NCBI RefSeq assembly: GCF_000820005.1
Contig: NZ_CDBL01000077.1
Span: forward strand, 1,084 to 65,083
Source of the DNA: Aeromonas piscicola
GTDB taxonomy: Bacteria; Pseudomonadota; Gammaproteobacteria; Enterobacterales; Aeromonadaceae
DNA length: 64,000 bases
Reading direction: 5' to 3'
The position numbers and the translations under genes were made by a program. The notes beneath the pieces are model-generated. The model saw only the letters and a program-made list of their open reading frames with translations. It did not search any database and was not told the origin of the DNA. The stretch's first letter is position 1. Each line of letters opens with the position of its first letter. Below are positions 26,071 through 35,895 of the stretch, piece by piece.

Positions 26071-27201
26071 ATGGCTGATACCGATCAGGAACGTACCGAA
26101 CAACCCACGGGCAAACGACTGCAACAGGCCCGGGAAAAAGGGCAGATTGCACGTTCCAAGGAGCTGGGTACCGCCAGCGTCCTGCTGGCGGCCGTCTTTG
26201 GTCTCTTGATGATCAAGGAGAGTCTGGCCGGCGCCATGGTCAAGATCCTCACCATAGGTTTCACGCTTGATCGGGATCAGGCCTTCGATCCCAACGCCAT
26301 GGGGGCCATGGTGCCTGCCCTGTTGAGGGAGCTGTTGCATCCGCTTGGCCTGCTGTTCATGCTGGTGGCCATAGCCGCCTTCATCGGTAACACCCTGATG
26401 GGGGGCATGAACTTTTCCTCCGAGGCCATGCTGCCCAAGTGGAGCAAGCTGAGCCCGCTCAACGGCATCAAACGGATGTTTGGGGTGCAGTCTCTGGTCG
26501 AGCTGATCAAGTCCATCGCCAAGGTGGTGTTCATCACCCTGTTTGCCTGGTGGATGCTGTCGAGCCAGTTCAACCACCTGCTCAACCTCTCCCTGGAGGG
26601 TTATCCGGGCGGCATCATAGATGCACTGGATCTGCTGCTGTGGATGCTGATCATCCTCTGCTGCGCCCTCATCCCCATCGTGGCCATAGACGTGCCGTTC
26701 CAGCAGTGGAACCACATGCGCCAGCTCAAGATGACCAAGCAGGAGGTCAAGGACGAATTCAAGGACAGCGAGGGCAAGCCCGAGGTGAAGGGGCGGATCC
26801 GCCGCTTGCAAATGGAGATGGCGATGCGCCGCATGATGGGGGATGTGCCCAAGGCGGACGTGGTCATCACCAACCCGACCCACTACTCGGTGGCGCTCAA
26901 ATACGACACCGCCAAGCCGGGGGCCGCGCCTAAGGTAGTGGCCAAGGGCACTGATGAAATAGCGATGAAGATCAGGGAGATAGCAAGGGAGTACGAGATC
27001 CCTATCATGCCCTCTCCCGGGCTCACCCGCGCCATCTTTCACTCCACCGAGATAGGTCATGAGATACCGGAAGGGCTGTTTGCCGCCGTGGCTCAGGTGC
27101 TGGCCTATGTGTATCAGCTCAAGAAGTTCCGCCGTGGCCGTGGCCGACGCCCCAATCCGCTCGCCACCGAGCTGCCTATTCCGCCTGAATTCCGCAAATG
27201 A
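26071..27201 (+). CDS. flhB: Flagellar export specificity-switch protein FlhB
   Basis: A 376-residue protein with four N-terminal membrane segments and a cytoplasmic domain that cleaves itself at NPTHY (N268-P269), changing export from rod/hook to filament substrates. The opening DQERTEQPTGKRLQQAREKG is the family signature. The start at 26071 has GGAGG eight bases upstream; a GTG at 26053 lacks an RBS. Last gene of the fliE operon. Confidence 0.97.
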   Translation: MADTDQERTEQPTGKRLQQAREKGQIARSKELGTASVLLAAVFGLLMIKESLAGAMVKILTIGFTLDRDQAFDPNAMGAMVPALLRELLHPLGLLFMLVAIAAFIGNTLMGGMNFSSEAMLPKWSKLSPLNGIKRMFGVQSLVELIKSIAKVVFITLFAWWMLSSQFNHLLNLSLEGYPGGIIDALDLLLWMLIILCCALIPIVAIDVPFQQWNHMRQLKMTKQEVKDEFKDSEGKPEVKGRIRRLQMEMAMRRMMGDVPKADVVITNPTHYSVALKYDTAKPGAAPKVVAKGTDEIAMKIREIAREYEIPIMPSPGLTRAIFHSTEIGHEIPEGLFAAVAQVLAYVYQLKKFRRGRGRRPNPLATELPIPPEFRK

Positions 27202-27255
27202 CAAACTTCTGACACAGTCAAAATAAAATCATTTAAAATCAATGCATTGAATTGT

Positions 27256-27270
27256 TGGCTTGATGTTTGC
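27256..27270 (+). promoter_or_regulatory. Sigma-54 promoter of the flhA operon
   Basis: TGGCTT-N5-TTGC with GG and GC 10 bases apart, 39 bases before the flhA start, in an AT-rich gap after flhB. It matches -24/-12 promoters, with one weaker base (T for the usual A in TGGCA). It probably starts the flhA-fliA-che transcript. Confidence 0.8.
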
Positions 27271-27308
27271 TTTAATCTTGCACCAGCGGTTTGAGATTGA
27301 GAAAAACG

Positions 27309-29411
27309 ATGAAATTCCAGGCATCATTGGGCCGATTGAAAGAGCACAGAGGATTGCTGACCAAGGGGGTGGGGACACCGCTGCTGGTGCTGGCGTCTCT
27401 GGGTATGGTCGTGCTGCCCATACCGCCGCTGATGCTGGATGTACTCTTCTCCTTCAATATTGCGCTTTCCATAGTGGTGCTGCTGGTCGCCGTTTACACC
27501 CGGCGCCCCCTGGAATTTGCCGCTTTTCCAACCGTCTTGCTGCTCGCCACCTTGCTGCGCCTGGCGCTCAACGTGGCGTCAACCCGGGTGGTCTTGCTGG
27601 AAGGTCACAACGGCAGTGCGGCGGCCGGTCATGTGATCGAGGCGTTCGGCAACGTGGTGATCGGCGGCAACTATGCGGTCGGCATCATCGTCTTTACGAT
27701 CCTGATGATCATCAACTTCGTGGTGATCACCAAGGGTGCCGGGCGGATTGCCGAGGTGAGCGCCCGCTTTACCCTGGATGCCATGCCTGGCAAACAGATG
27801 GCCATAGATGCCGATTTGAACGCCGGCCTCATCAACCAGGAAGAGGCGAAGAAGCGTCGCCAGGATGTGACCCAGGAGGCCGACTTCTACGGCTCCATGG
27901 ACGGTGCTTCCAAATTCGTGAAGGGGGATGCCGTTGCGGGCATCATGATCCTCTTCATCAACATCATAGGTGGCTTCATCATCGGCATGATGCAGCACCA
28001 GCTCACCTTCAGCGAGTCAGCCGAGATCTATACCCTGCTTGCCATAGGTGACGGTCTGGTTGCCCAGATCCCCTCCCTGCTGCTCTCCATTGCCGCGGCC
28101 ATCATAGTGACCCGGCAGAACACGGATCAGGATATGGGCACGGCGGTGCTGGGTCAGTTGTTTGACAACCCCAAGGCGCTGATCATCTCGGCCGGCATAC
28201 TGCTGATGATGGGGCTGGTACCCGGCATGCCGCACTTTGCCTTCCTGAGCTTGGGGGCCCTCTCGGCTGCCGGTGCCTGGTGGTTGCTGCGCCGCGAGAA
28301 GCGGGCCGCCGCCAAGGCTGCCAAGGGTGAACTGATGCCCACCACGGCCGATCAACCCCATGAGCAGAAAGAGCTGAGCTGGGATGACGTGATGCCGGTG
28401 GACATCATAGGGCTGGAGGTGGGCTATCAGCTCATCCCGCTGGTGGATCGCAATCAGGGCGGAGAACTGCTCAACCGGATCAAGGGAGTGCGCAAGAAAC
28501 TTTCCCAGGAGCTGGGCTTTCTGGTGCCGGCCGTGCACATTCGCGACAACCTGGATCTCGCGCCAAACCAATATCGCATCACCTTGATGGGGGTCAGTAC
28601 CGGCGAGGCCAATGTTTACCATGATAAGGAGATGGCCATCAATCCAGGTCAGGTGTTCGGCCAGATCCAGGGTATCGCGACCCGGGATCCCGCCTTCGGG
28701 CTGGAAGCCGTGTGGGTCGCCAAGGAGCAGGTCTCCCAGGCCCAGACCCTCGGTTATACAGTAGTGGATACCGCCACCGTGGTCGCCACTCACCTGAGCC
28801 AGATCCTCTCCAATCATGCCGCCCTGCTGCTGGGTCATGACGAGGTGCAACAGCTGCTCGACATGATAGGGAAGCATCAGAACAAACTGGTGGAAGGACT
28901 GGTTCCTGAAGTCATCAGCATGGGTAACCTGGTGAAGGTATTGCAGAATTTGCTCAATGAAGGCGTGCCAATCCGCGATATGCGCACTATCCTGCAGACC
29001 CTGGTGGAATACGCCCCGCGCAGTCAGGATCCGGAAGTGCTGACGGCTGCCTGCCGTATCGCGCTGCGTCGCCTGATAGTGCAGGAGATTGCTGGCCCGG
29101 ATCCCGAGCTGCCAGTGATCACCTTGGCACCAGAATTGGAACGTATATTGCATCAATCCCTGCAGGCAGGGGGTGGTGATGGCGCCGGCATAGAGCCGGG
29201 CCTGGCGGAGCGGATGCAACGCTCGCTGGTGGAAGCCACTCAACGACAAGAACTGGAAGGCCAACCGGCCGTGCTTCTGACATCAGGGATACTGCGCAAT
29301 ACCCTGGCGAAATTTGTCAAGAATGCCATTCCTGGATTGCGCGTTCTGTCTTATCAGGAAGTGCCTGATGACAAGCAAATCCGCATCGTCAGTGCGGTAG
29401 GACAGAACTAG
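27309..29411 (+). CDS. flhA: Flagellar type III export protein FlhA
   Basis: A 700-residue protein with eight N-terminal membrane segments and a large cytoplasmic domain that forms a nonameric ring and receives chaperone-substrate pairs. The FHIPEP signature region is seen as LLLATLLRLALNVASTRVVL, followed by GDAVAGIMILFINIIGGFIIG. The start at 27309 (MKFQASLGRLKEH) is chosen over a TTG at 27291. First gene behind the second sigma-54 promoter. Confidence 0.97.
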   Translation: MKFQASLGRLKEHRGLLTKGVGTPLLVLASLGMVVLPIPPLMLDVLFSFNIALSIVVLLVAVYTRRPLEFAAFPTVLLLATLLRLALNVASTRVVLLEGHNGSAAAGHVIEAFGNVVIGGNYAVGIIVFTILMIINFVVITKGAGRIAEVSARFTLDAMPGKQMAIDADLNAGLINQEEAKKRRQDVTQEADFYGSMDGASKFVKGDAVAGIMILFINIIGGFIIGMMQHQLTFSESAEIYTLLAIGDGLVAQIPSLLLSIAAAIIVTRQNTDQDMGTAVLGQLFDNPKALIISAGILLMMGLVPGMPHFAFLSLGALSAAGAWWLLRREKRAAAKAAKGELMPTTADQPHEQKELSWDDVMPVDIIGLEVGYQLIPLVDRNQGGELLNRIKGVRKKLSQELGFLVPAVHIRDNLDLAPNQYRITLMGVSTGEANVYHDKEMAINPGQVFGQIQGIATRDPAFGLEAVWVAKEQVSQAQTLGYTVVDTATVVATHLSQILSNHAALLLGHDEVQQLLDMIGKHQNKLVEGLVPEVISMGNLVKVLQNLLNEGVPIRDMRTILQTLVEYAPRSQDPEVLTAACRIALRRLIVQEIAGPDPELPVITLAPELERILHQSLQAGGGDGAGIEPGLAERMQRSLVEATQRQELEGQPAVLLTSGILRNTLAKFVKNAIPGLRVLSYQEVPDDKQIRIVSAVGQN

Positions 29412-29427
29412 TTAGCGGAGATGACGG

Positions 29428-30846
29428 GTGAAGATTAAGCGGTTTTTTGCCAAGGACATGCGAACGGCTCTGGCCGAGGTCAAGGAGACTCTCGGGCCCG
29501 ACGCCGTCATCATGTCCAACAAGAAGGTCACAGGTGGGGTGGAGATAGTCGCCGCTGTCGATTATCAATCCCAGGTCCCGGGACCCAAAGATGCGCCGGT
29601 TCGCCGTCAGTTGAACGATGAGAGCGTCAATATCTCGTCTGCCGGACGGCAGATGACCCGTCCTGCGCCAACCCAGGCTCAGGAACAGAACGAACACTAT
29701 GCCGATACCCTGGCCGCGCTGCTGGCGCGTCAGCAGAAGTTGAACCCGGCCAATCCGGCCGGTCTCAAGGGGGCTGCACCCGTTGCCGCCGCCGGTTCAG
29801 CTCCCCGCACGCTGGCCGAACAGGGCCAGTGGGGGGCGGCTCCCGAGCCCGCCAAGCCGAAGGCCAGGACGGCCGCTCCTGGCCGCGCTTCCCAGCCCGC
29901 ACAACGGGAGCCCGAGATGGAAGGGATGCGTAAGGAGATGGCCAGCATCCGCAAGTTGCTGGAGCACCAGATCTCCGGGCTGATGTGGCAGGAGGTGGAA
30001 CGTCGCGAGCCGATGCGAGCCCTGCTCATCAAGGAGCTCAAGAAGATAGGCTTTGACGATGCGTTTGCCGATCAGCTGGCGGGCCTCATCCCCGAGGACA
30101 TGTCCATCCATCAGGCCATGGCCCAGCTGGCCGAAGTACTGACTGCCCAGCTCAAGATCAGCGAAGACGATATTTTACGTCAGGGTGGGGCGGTTGCCCT
30201 GCTCGGACCGACCGGGGTGGGCAAGACCACCACCATCGCCAAACTGGCGGCGCGGTTTGCCATGAAGTATGGCGCCGAGCAGGTGGCGCTTATCACCACG
30301 GACAACTACCGGATCGGTGCCCATGAGCAGTTGCAGACCTATGGTCGCATCATGGGGTGCCCGGTGCGGCAGGTGAGGGATGCCGAGGAGCTGGCCAATG
30401 CGCTCTATCAGTTCCGCCATCGTCGGCTGGTACTGATCGATACCGCCGGGGTGGGGCAGCGGGATATCCGTCTGACCGAGCAGCTCGATACCCTGGTCAA
30501 GAATGCCAAGGTACGCATCCGCAGCTACCTGGTGATGTCCGCCACTTCCCAGCGTCGGGTGATGCAGGAGGCGGTGGACCATTTCCGGCGTATTCCATTA
30601 AGCGGCTGCATACTTACCAAATTGGATGAGAGTCTGAATCTGGGCGAAGTGATTAACGTGTGTATCCAGAATGCACTGCCCATCAGCTATATCACTGATG
30701 GACAAAGGGTTCCGGAAGATATTCAAGTTGCCAATGCGGCGCAGCTCGTCGGAGCTGCCATGGGCTCGCTGGAGCGGGAAACAGAAGAACCCTATTTCTG
30801 GGGTGCAGGCTTTGGCGAGGCCGAAGATTCGGAGTTTTATGAGTAA
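29428..30846 (+). CDS. flhF: Flagellar placement GTPase FlhF
   Basis: A 472-residue SRP-like GTPase that marks the pole for flagellum assembly. The N-terminal basic segment (MKIKRFFAKDMRTALAEVKE) and a Pro/Ala-rich linker precede the NG domain, with the P-loop GPTGVGKTTTIAKLA at about residue 256, DTAGVGQRD and TKLDES. The start is GTG at 29428, giving the conserved MKIKRFFA opening. It overlaps flhG by 8 bases. Its presence indicates polar rather than peritrichous placement. Confidence 0.96.
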   Translation: MKIKRFFAKDMRTALAEVKETLGPDAVIMSNKKVTGGVEIVAAVDYQSQVPGPKDAPVRRQLNDESVNISSAGRQMTRPAPTQAQEQNEHYADTLAALLARQQKLNPANPAGLKGAAPVAAAGSAPRTLAEQGQWGAAPEPAKPKARTAAPGRASQPAQREPEMEGMRKEMASIRKLLEHQISGLMWQEVERREPMRALLIKELKKIGFDDAFADQLAGLIPEDMSIHQAMAQLAEVLTAQLKISEDDILRQGGAVALLGPTGVGKTTTIAKLAARFAMKYGAEQVALITTDNYRIGAHEQLQTYGRIMGCPVRQVRDAEELANALYQFRHRRLVLIDTAGVGQRDIRLTEQLDTLVKNAKVRIRSYLVMSATSQRRVMQEAVDHFRRIPLSGCILTKLDESLNLGEVINVCIQNALPISYITDGQRVPEDIQVANAAQLVGAAMGSLERETEEPYFWGAGFGEAEDSEFYE

Positions 30847-31723
30847 CATGTATATGGATCAGGCGAGTGGTCTGCGCAAAATGCGTCAAAACAATCGAGT
30901 AAAAGTGATCGCCGTTTCCGGTGGCAAGGGTGGCGTGGGCAAGACCAACGTGACCCTGAACGTGGCTGGCGCCATGGCCGCACAAGGCAAACGGGTGATG
31001 GTACTGGACGCCGACCTTGGCCTTGCTAACGTTGACGTTATGCTGGGGCTGCGGGTACACCGCAACCTCTCCCATGTCCTGGCTGGCGAGTGCACCATAG
31101 ACGACATCATAGTCGAGGGTCCCTACGGCATGATGATAGTGCCAGCTACATCAGGCACCCAGTCCATGGTCGAGCTCTCTCCGGTGCAGCATGCCGAACT
31201 GATCCGCGCCTTCAGCGAGATGAAGACCCAGGTCGACATACTGCTGGTGGATACGGCGGCGGGGATCTCCGACATGGTGCTGAGCTTCACCCGCGCCGCC
31301 CAGGACATCATGATAGTGGTGTGCGATGAGCCTACCTCCATCACGGATGCCTACGCGCTGATCAAGATCCTCTCCAAGGATCATGGCGTGTTTCGCTTCA
31401 AGGTGGTAGCCAACATGGTGCGCAGCCTGCGCGAAGGGCAGGAGCTCTACGCCAAGCTGACCCGGGTCACGGACCGCTTTCTGGATACCTCGCTGGAGCT
31501 GGTGGCGTGCGTACCTTACGACACCAACCTGCGCGCCGCCGTGCGCAAGCAGAAGCTGATAGTCGAAGCCTTCCCCAAGTCGCCTGCGGCGCTGGCGTTT
31601 CGCGCCCTCGCCAACAAGGCGGCAAGCTGGCCCATTCCTAACCAACCCGGCGGTCATCTCGAATTTTTCCTGGAAAATTTGCTGCAAAGGCCGGTCATAG
31701 CACAGGAAGGTTCCCGTGAATAA
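30839..31723 (+). CDS. flhG: Flagellar number regulator FlhG (FleN)
   Basis: A 294-residue MinD/ParA-type ATPase that limits the number of polar flagella. The deviant Walker A is VSGGKGGVGKTNVTLN (about residues 24-39), with DADLGLANVDVMLGL and DTAAGISDMV. The start at 30839 lies within the flhF end. The N-terminal MDQASGLRKMRQ is the FlhF-activating helix of the family. It overlaps fliA by 8 bases. Confidence 0.96.
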   Translation: MSNMYMDQASGLRKMRQNNRVKVIAVSGGKGGVGKTNVTLNVAGAMAAQGKRVMVLDADLGLANVDVMLGLRVHRNLSHVLAGECTIDDIIVEGPYGMMIVPATSGTQSMVELSPVQHAELIRAFSEMKTQVDILLVDTAAGISDMVLSFTRAAQDIMIVVCDEPTSITDAYALIKILSKDHGVFRFKVVANMVRSLREGQELYAKLTRVTDRFLDTSLELVACVPYDTNLRAAVRKQKLIVEAFPKSPAALAFRALANKAASWPIPNQPGGHLEFFLENLLQRPVIAQEGSRE

Positions 31724-32435
31724 AGCCCAAGCGTACTTGCGTCATCAGGATTCCTATGTGCTGGTCGAGCGTCATGCTCCGCTGGTGAAACGGATTGCCC
31801 AGCATTTGTTGGCTCGCCTGCCAAGCAGTGTCTTGCTGGATGACCTGATCCAGGCAGGTATGATTGGGCTGCTCGAAGCTTCCCGCAACTTTGACGGCAG
31901 CAAGGGCGCCAGCTTTGAAACCTATGCCGGGATCCGCATCCGCGGCTCCATGCTCGATGAGATCCGGCGGGGGGACTGGGTGCCACGCTCGGTGCACCGC
32001 AACAGCCGCTCCATCGCCGAAGCCATCGAAAATGTTGAACAAGCGCACGGTCGTGATGCCCGTGATACCGAGGTGGCCGCCCAGATGGGGGTCAGCCTCG
32101 GCGAGTATCACACCATGCTGCAGGATGTCTCCTGCGGCAAGATCATCGGAATCGAGGATCTGGGGGTCAGCGAGGATGTGATCGGCCACCCCGACGATGC
32201 TGCAAGCAACAGCGGGTTTGACGAACTGGCGGCCGAGCGTTTCCAAGGCGCCTTGGCCGAACACATAGGCCGTCTGCCGGAACGGGAAGCGCTGGTCCTC
32301 TCCCTTTACTACGATGAAGAACTGAACTTGCGTGAAATAGGCGAGGTATTGAACGTCAGCGAGTCTCGCGTGAGCCAGATACACAGTCAGGCCATGCACA
32401 GATTACGCGCTCGTTTAAGAGATTGGCATGTATAA
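31716..32435 (+). CDS. fliA: Flagellar sigma factor FliA (sigma-28)
   Basis: A 239-residue sigma factor. Region 2 (LLDDLIQAGMIGLLEASRNF and GSMLDEIRRGDWVPRSVHRN) and region 4 (ALVLSLYYDEELNLREIGEV, then SESRVSQIHSQAMHRLR) are complete. The start is GTG at 31716, inside flhG. It directs late genes such as flagellins and chemoreceptors, normally after export of the anti-sigma FlgM. Confidence 0.97.
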   Translation: MNKAQAYLRHQDSYVLVERHAPLVKRIAQHLLARLPSSVLLDDLIQAGMIGLLEASRNFDGSKGASFETYAGIRIRGSMLDEIRRGDWVPRSVHRNSRSIAEAIENVEQAHGRDARDTEVAAQMGVSLGEYHTMLQDVSCGKIIGIEDLGVSEDVIGHPDDAASNSGFDELAAERFQGALAEHIGRLPEREALVLSLYYDEELNLREIGEVLNVSESRVSQIHSQAMHRLRARLRDWHV

Positions 32436-32546
32436 GTGTTTGTACTGGCTACACTGAAACAAAACTCTAAGGCATAATCCGCAAAACAAAACCTGCGATC
32501 TGCATCATGTAAGTGAGCCGCTATGGCGGCTATTTAGGAGGGAATT

Positions 32547-32930
32547 TTGGACAAGAACATGAAAATCCTCATTGTTGACGATTTTTCAACGATGCGCCGG
32601 ATTATCAAGAACTTGCTGCGTGACCTGGGATTTAACAATACCCACGAAGCAGATGATGGCAACACGGCCTTGCCAATGTTGAAAAATGGTGATTTTCAGT
32701 TTGTCGTCACCGACTGGAATATGCCCGGTATGCAAGGTATTGACTTGCTCAAGGCTATTCGTGTCGATGACAAGCTCAAGCACCTGCCGGTACTGATGGT
32801 AACGGCTGAAGCCAAGCGCGAACAGATCATTGAAGCCGCCCAGGCTGGCGTCAATGGCTATATCGTCAAGCCTTTCACCGCTGCAACGCTCAAAGAGAAA
32901 CTCGACAAAATCTTTGAACGAATCGGCTAA
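32547..32930 (+). CDS. cheY: Chemotaxis response regulator CheY
   Basis: A 127-residue single-domain response regulator. The acid pocket is D11/D12, the phospho-acceptor is D56 (VVTDWNMPG), and T/S and K108 (NGYIVKPF) are in place. The start is probably TTG at 32547: GGAGG sits five bases before it, while the ATG at 32559 is 17 bases away, and related CheY proteins begin [12 protein letters not shown]. A small hairpin (AGCCGC-TATG-GCGGCT, 32516-32531) lies just before the RBS. Phospho-CheY binds FliM to reverse the motor. Confidence 0.96.
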   Translation: MDKNMKILIVDDFSTMRRIIKNLLRDLGFNNTHEADDGNTALPMLKNGDFQFVVTDWNMPGMQGIDLLKAIRVDDKLKHLPVLMVTAEAKREQIIEAAQAGVNGYIVKPFTAATLKEKLDKIFERIG

Positions 32931-32942
32931 GGAGCAGCAGGG

Positions 32943-33683
32943 ATGAAGGCCAAAACGAGTGCAATGATTTCGCTCGATCAGGCAAGGATGCTTGTTGCTC
33001 ATCTTGAGCAAGGCGAATTTGAACAGGCCGATACTATCATCGCAGATGCATGTGCTCCCAATGCGGCAGCTCTGTTTGACAAAGTGGGTCAACTGACCCG
33101 GCAACTGCACAGCTCCTTACAAGATTTCCGGCTGGATTCCCGGATCCCCGACTTGGCAACCCATGAAATTCCCGATGCCCGGGAACGTCTCAGCTACGTC
33201 ATTGACATGACAGACAAGGCAGCCAACCGCACCATGGATGCGGTGGAAGCCAGTTTGCCGATTGCCGACCGGCTCAATGACAACATTCAGCTGGTTATGC
33301 CCAACTGGAATGCCTTGATGAGCAGGGACATGAATGTCGGGCAATTTAAGTCTTTGTGTCACCAACTGGATGATTTTATTAAGGCTTCTGAATCTGATGC
33401 CGATAAATTACGGCAACTGCTGACAGAGATCCTGATGGCGCAAGATTTTCAGGATTTGACCGGCCAGATGATCCGCAAGGTCATCAAGTTGGTTCAGGAA
33501 GTTGAAACTAAATTAATAGAAATGCTGACTATGTTTGGTGAGGCATCTGTTGAGCATTCATCTCGCAGCCTTCCTGTAAGCGGGATTGAAGCTGAGGGCC
33601 CCATCATGAACCCTGAGACTCGTTCCGATGTGGTCAATGGTCAGGATGATGTGGACGATCTGCTGTCTAGCCTGGGATTTTAA
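32943..33683 (+). CDS. cheZ: CheY-P phosphatase CheZ
   Basis: A 246-residue helical protein. The catalytic segment DFQDLTGQMIRKVIKLVQE (about residues 166-184) includes the essential Gln and Asp. The C-terminal peptide VDDLLSSLGF is the CheY-binding tail. It lies 12 bases after cheY and 11 before cheA. A sequence fitting a sigma-28 promoter lies inside the gene at 33380-33406. Confidence 0.96.
   Translation: MKAKTSAMISLDQARMLVAHLEQGEFEQADTIIADACAPNAAALFDKVGQLTRQLHSSLQDFRLDSRIPDLATHEIPDARERLSYVIDMTDKAANRTMDAVEASLPIADRLNDNIQLVMPNWNALMSRDMNVGQFKSLCHQLDDFIKASESDADKLRQLLTEILMAQDFQDLTGQMIRKVIKLVQEVETKLIEMLTMFGEASVEHSSRSLPVSGIEAEGPIMNPETRSDVVNGQDDVDDLLSSLGF
33380..33406 (+). promoter_or_regulatory. 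Sigma-28-like promoter inside cheZ
   Basis: TAAGGCTT-N11-GCCGATAA compared with the consensus TAAAGTTT-N11-GCCGATAA: the -10 is exact, the -35 has six of eight, and the spacing is exact. It would start a transcript into cheA about 280 bases downstream. It lies in coding sequence, so it may be chance. Confidence 0.35.
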
Positions 33684-33694
33684 TGGAGTGACGC

Positions 33695-35863
33695 ATGGCC
33701 TTCGAAGTTGATGAAGACATACTGCAAGACTTTTTGGTCGAAGCATCCGAAATATTGGAACAGTTGTCCGAACAACTGGTCGACTTGGAAAAGCGACCCG
33801 ATGACAAGAATCTGTTGAATGCCATATTTCGCGGCTTCCATACCGTCAAAGGCGGCGCCGGTTTTCTCTCTCTGGGTGAGTTGGTAGACGTTTGTCACGG
33901 TGCCGAAAACGTGTTCGATATCTTGCGCAATGGCAAGCGAACCGTCACGGCCGAATTGATGGATGTTATTTTGCAGGCGCTGGATGCCATCAATGTGATG
34001 TTTGCCCAGGTGCAAAATCGCGAACCGCCTAGCCCTGCCTCCGCTGAAATTCTGCATGACCTGCATGAGCTCTGCAAACCAGAAGGCGAGGAGCAGTTGT
34101 TGACCGCCTCGGCGGGCAATAGTGCGCCCGCTGAGGCTGCGGCATCTGCTGACGAGGTGATCGCTGCTCCTGAGCCTGAAGCGGTTGCCGAACCCGTTGC
34201 AGTCAATGGTGGCGGCTCTATCGATGAGATCTCGGCCGATGAGTTCGAGCGCTTGCTCGATGAACTGCATGGCGTCGGCGGAGCCCCGACTCCGGTTGCG
34301 AGTCCAGTGCTGACCGGTACGGGGGATATCACAGACGACGAGTTTGAAGCCTTGCTCGACCAGTTGCATGGTCAGGGTCAGCATAGCGGCGCACCTGAGA
34401 CCAATCCGTTGAAGTCGGTGCAAAAAGAGGTTGACGAGCTGATCGATGATGATGAGTTCGAACGCCTGCTCGATGAGTTGCATGGTCGTGGTCAAGGGCC
34501 AAAAACCAGCATCACGCCCCCTGTTGCACCTACAGTCGCCACGCCGGAGCCAGCCGCCCCTGTGGCGCCGGCCCCCGTTGCCAAGCCAACGCCTGCACCT
34601 GCACCCAAACCGGCAGCCGCGCCTGTTGCTGCCGCCAAACCGGCACCGGCCCCCGTCAAGCAAGCCACTGCGCCAGCAGAGAATGCGGTGCAAAGCGATA
34701 CCACTGTGCGGGTGGATACCAAGACCCTGGACGTCATCATGAACATGGTGGGGGAACTGGTGCTGGTACGTAATCGTTTGGTGAGCCTCGGGATCGCCAG
34801 CAACGATGAAGACATGTCAAAAGCGGTTGCCAATCTGGATGTGGTGACCGCAGATCTGCAAGGCGCCGTGATGAAGACGCGCATGCAGCCCATCAAGAAA
34901 GTATTCGGCCGCTTCCCCCGGGTCGTGCGCGATCTGGCCCGCACCCTCAAGAAAGATATTGAGCTGGTGATGGTCGGGGAAGAGACAGATCTGGACAAGA
35001 ACCTAGTTGAGGCCCTGGCCGATCCGCTGGTTCACTTGGTGCGCAACTCCTGCGACCATGGGGTCGAGATGCCGGATGTGCGGGAAAAAGCGGGCAAGCC
35101 ACGGCAGGGTACCATTACCCTGAGCGCTTCCCAGCAGGGTGACCACATTCTGCTTTGTATCGAAGACGATGGCGCTGGCATGGATCCGGAGAAGCTCAAG
35201 TCCATCGCCATCAATCGTGGCGTACTGGATGCAGACACGGCGGCGCGCATGAGTGACAGCGATGCCTATAACCTGATTTTTGCTCCCGGTTTCTCGACCA
35301 AGTCCGAGATTTCCGATATCTCCGGCCGTGGTGTTGGCATGGATGTGGTGAAGACCAGCATAGTGAGCCTCAATGGCTCTGTGCATATCGACTCTACCTG
35401 GGGTAAGGGCACTCGCCTCGAGATCAAGGTGCCCTTGACCCTAGCCATCTTGCCAACGCTGATGGTGGAAGTGGGCGAGCAGACATTTGCCTTGCCGCTG
35501 GGGTGTGTGAACGAGATTTTCCATCTGGACCTCAAGAAGGCCAACATGGTGGACGGTCAGCTCACCATCATAGTGCGCGACAAGGCCATCCCGCTCTTCT
35601 ACCTGCACAAGTGGCTGGTAAAAGGGACAAACAAAAAGTCACGGCAGGATACGGGCCATGTGGTCATAGTGCAGATTGGCACTCAGCAGATAGGCTTTGT
35701 CGTGGATAATCTGATTGGCCAGGAAGAGGTGGTGATCAAGCCGCTGGACAACCTGCTGCAAGGAACCCCTGGCATGGCCGGGGCTACCATCACCAGCGAT
35801 GGTGGTATTGCACTCATTCTGGATGTGCCGAGTCTGCTCAAAGCATATGCGCGTAGACATTGA
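33695..35863 (+). CDS. cheA: Chemotaxis histidine kinase CheA
   Basis: A 722-residue kinase. The P1 phosphotransfer domain has H49 in [17 protein letters not shown] recognisable P2 is lacking. Instead a long linker (about 130-345) holds three copies of a [12 protein letters not shown]-like motif (near residues 182, 215 and 253) and a Pro/Ala run. P3 dimerisation, the P4 ATPase ([13 protein letters not shown] and [13 protein letters not shown]) and the P5 CheW-like domain follow. The linker motifs resemble the polar-localisation region of Vibrio CheA, and parC/parP lie downstream. Confidence 0.96.
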   Translation: MAFEVDEDILQDFLVEASEILEQLSEQLVDLEKRPDDKNLLNAIFRGFHTVKGGAGFLSLGELVDVCHGAENVFDILRNGKRTVTAELMDVILQALDAINVMFAQVQNREPPSPASAEILHDLHELCKPEGEEQLLTASAGNSAPAEAAASADEVIAAPEPEAVAEPVAVNGGGSIDEISADEFERLLDELHGVGGAPTPVASPVLTGTGDITDDEFEALLDQLHGQGQHSGAPETNPLKSVQKEVDELIDDDEFERLLDELHGRGQGPKTSITPPVAPTVATPEPAAPVAPAPVAKPTPAPAPKPAAAPVAAAKPAPAPVKQATAPAENAVQSDTTVRVDTKTLDVIMNMVGELVLVRNRLVSLGIASNDEDMSKAVANLDVVTADLQGAVMKTRMQPIKKVFGRFPRVVRDLARTLKKDIELVMVGEETDLDKNLVEALADPLVHLVRNSCDHGVEMPDVREKAGKPRQGTITLSASQQGDHILLCIEDDGAGMDPEKLKSIAINRGVLDADTAARMSDSDAYNLIFAPGFSTKSEISDISGRGVGMDVVKTSIVSLNGSVHIDSTWGKGTRLEIKVPLTLAILPTLMVEVGEQTFALPLGCVNEIFHLDLKKANMVDGQLTIIVRDKAIPLFYLHKWLVKGTNKKSRQDTGHVVIVQIGTQQIGFVVDNLIGQEEVVIKPLDNLLQGTPGMAGATITSDGGIALILDVPSLLKAYARRH

Positions 35864-35895
35864 TAGCTCAGGCCCAAGGAGTTAGAAAAATAACA

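Noticed and set aside
32440-32490. Sigma-28-like promoter before cheY (GGCATAAT)
   Set aside because: The -10 is a poor match and no -35 sits at the right spacing.
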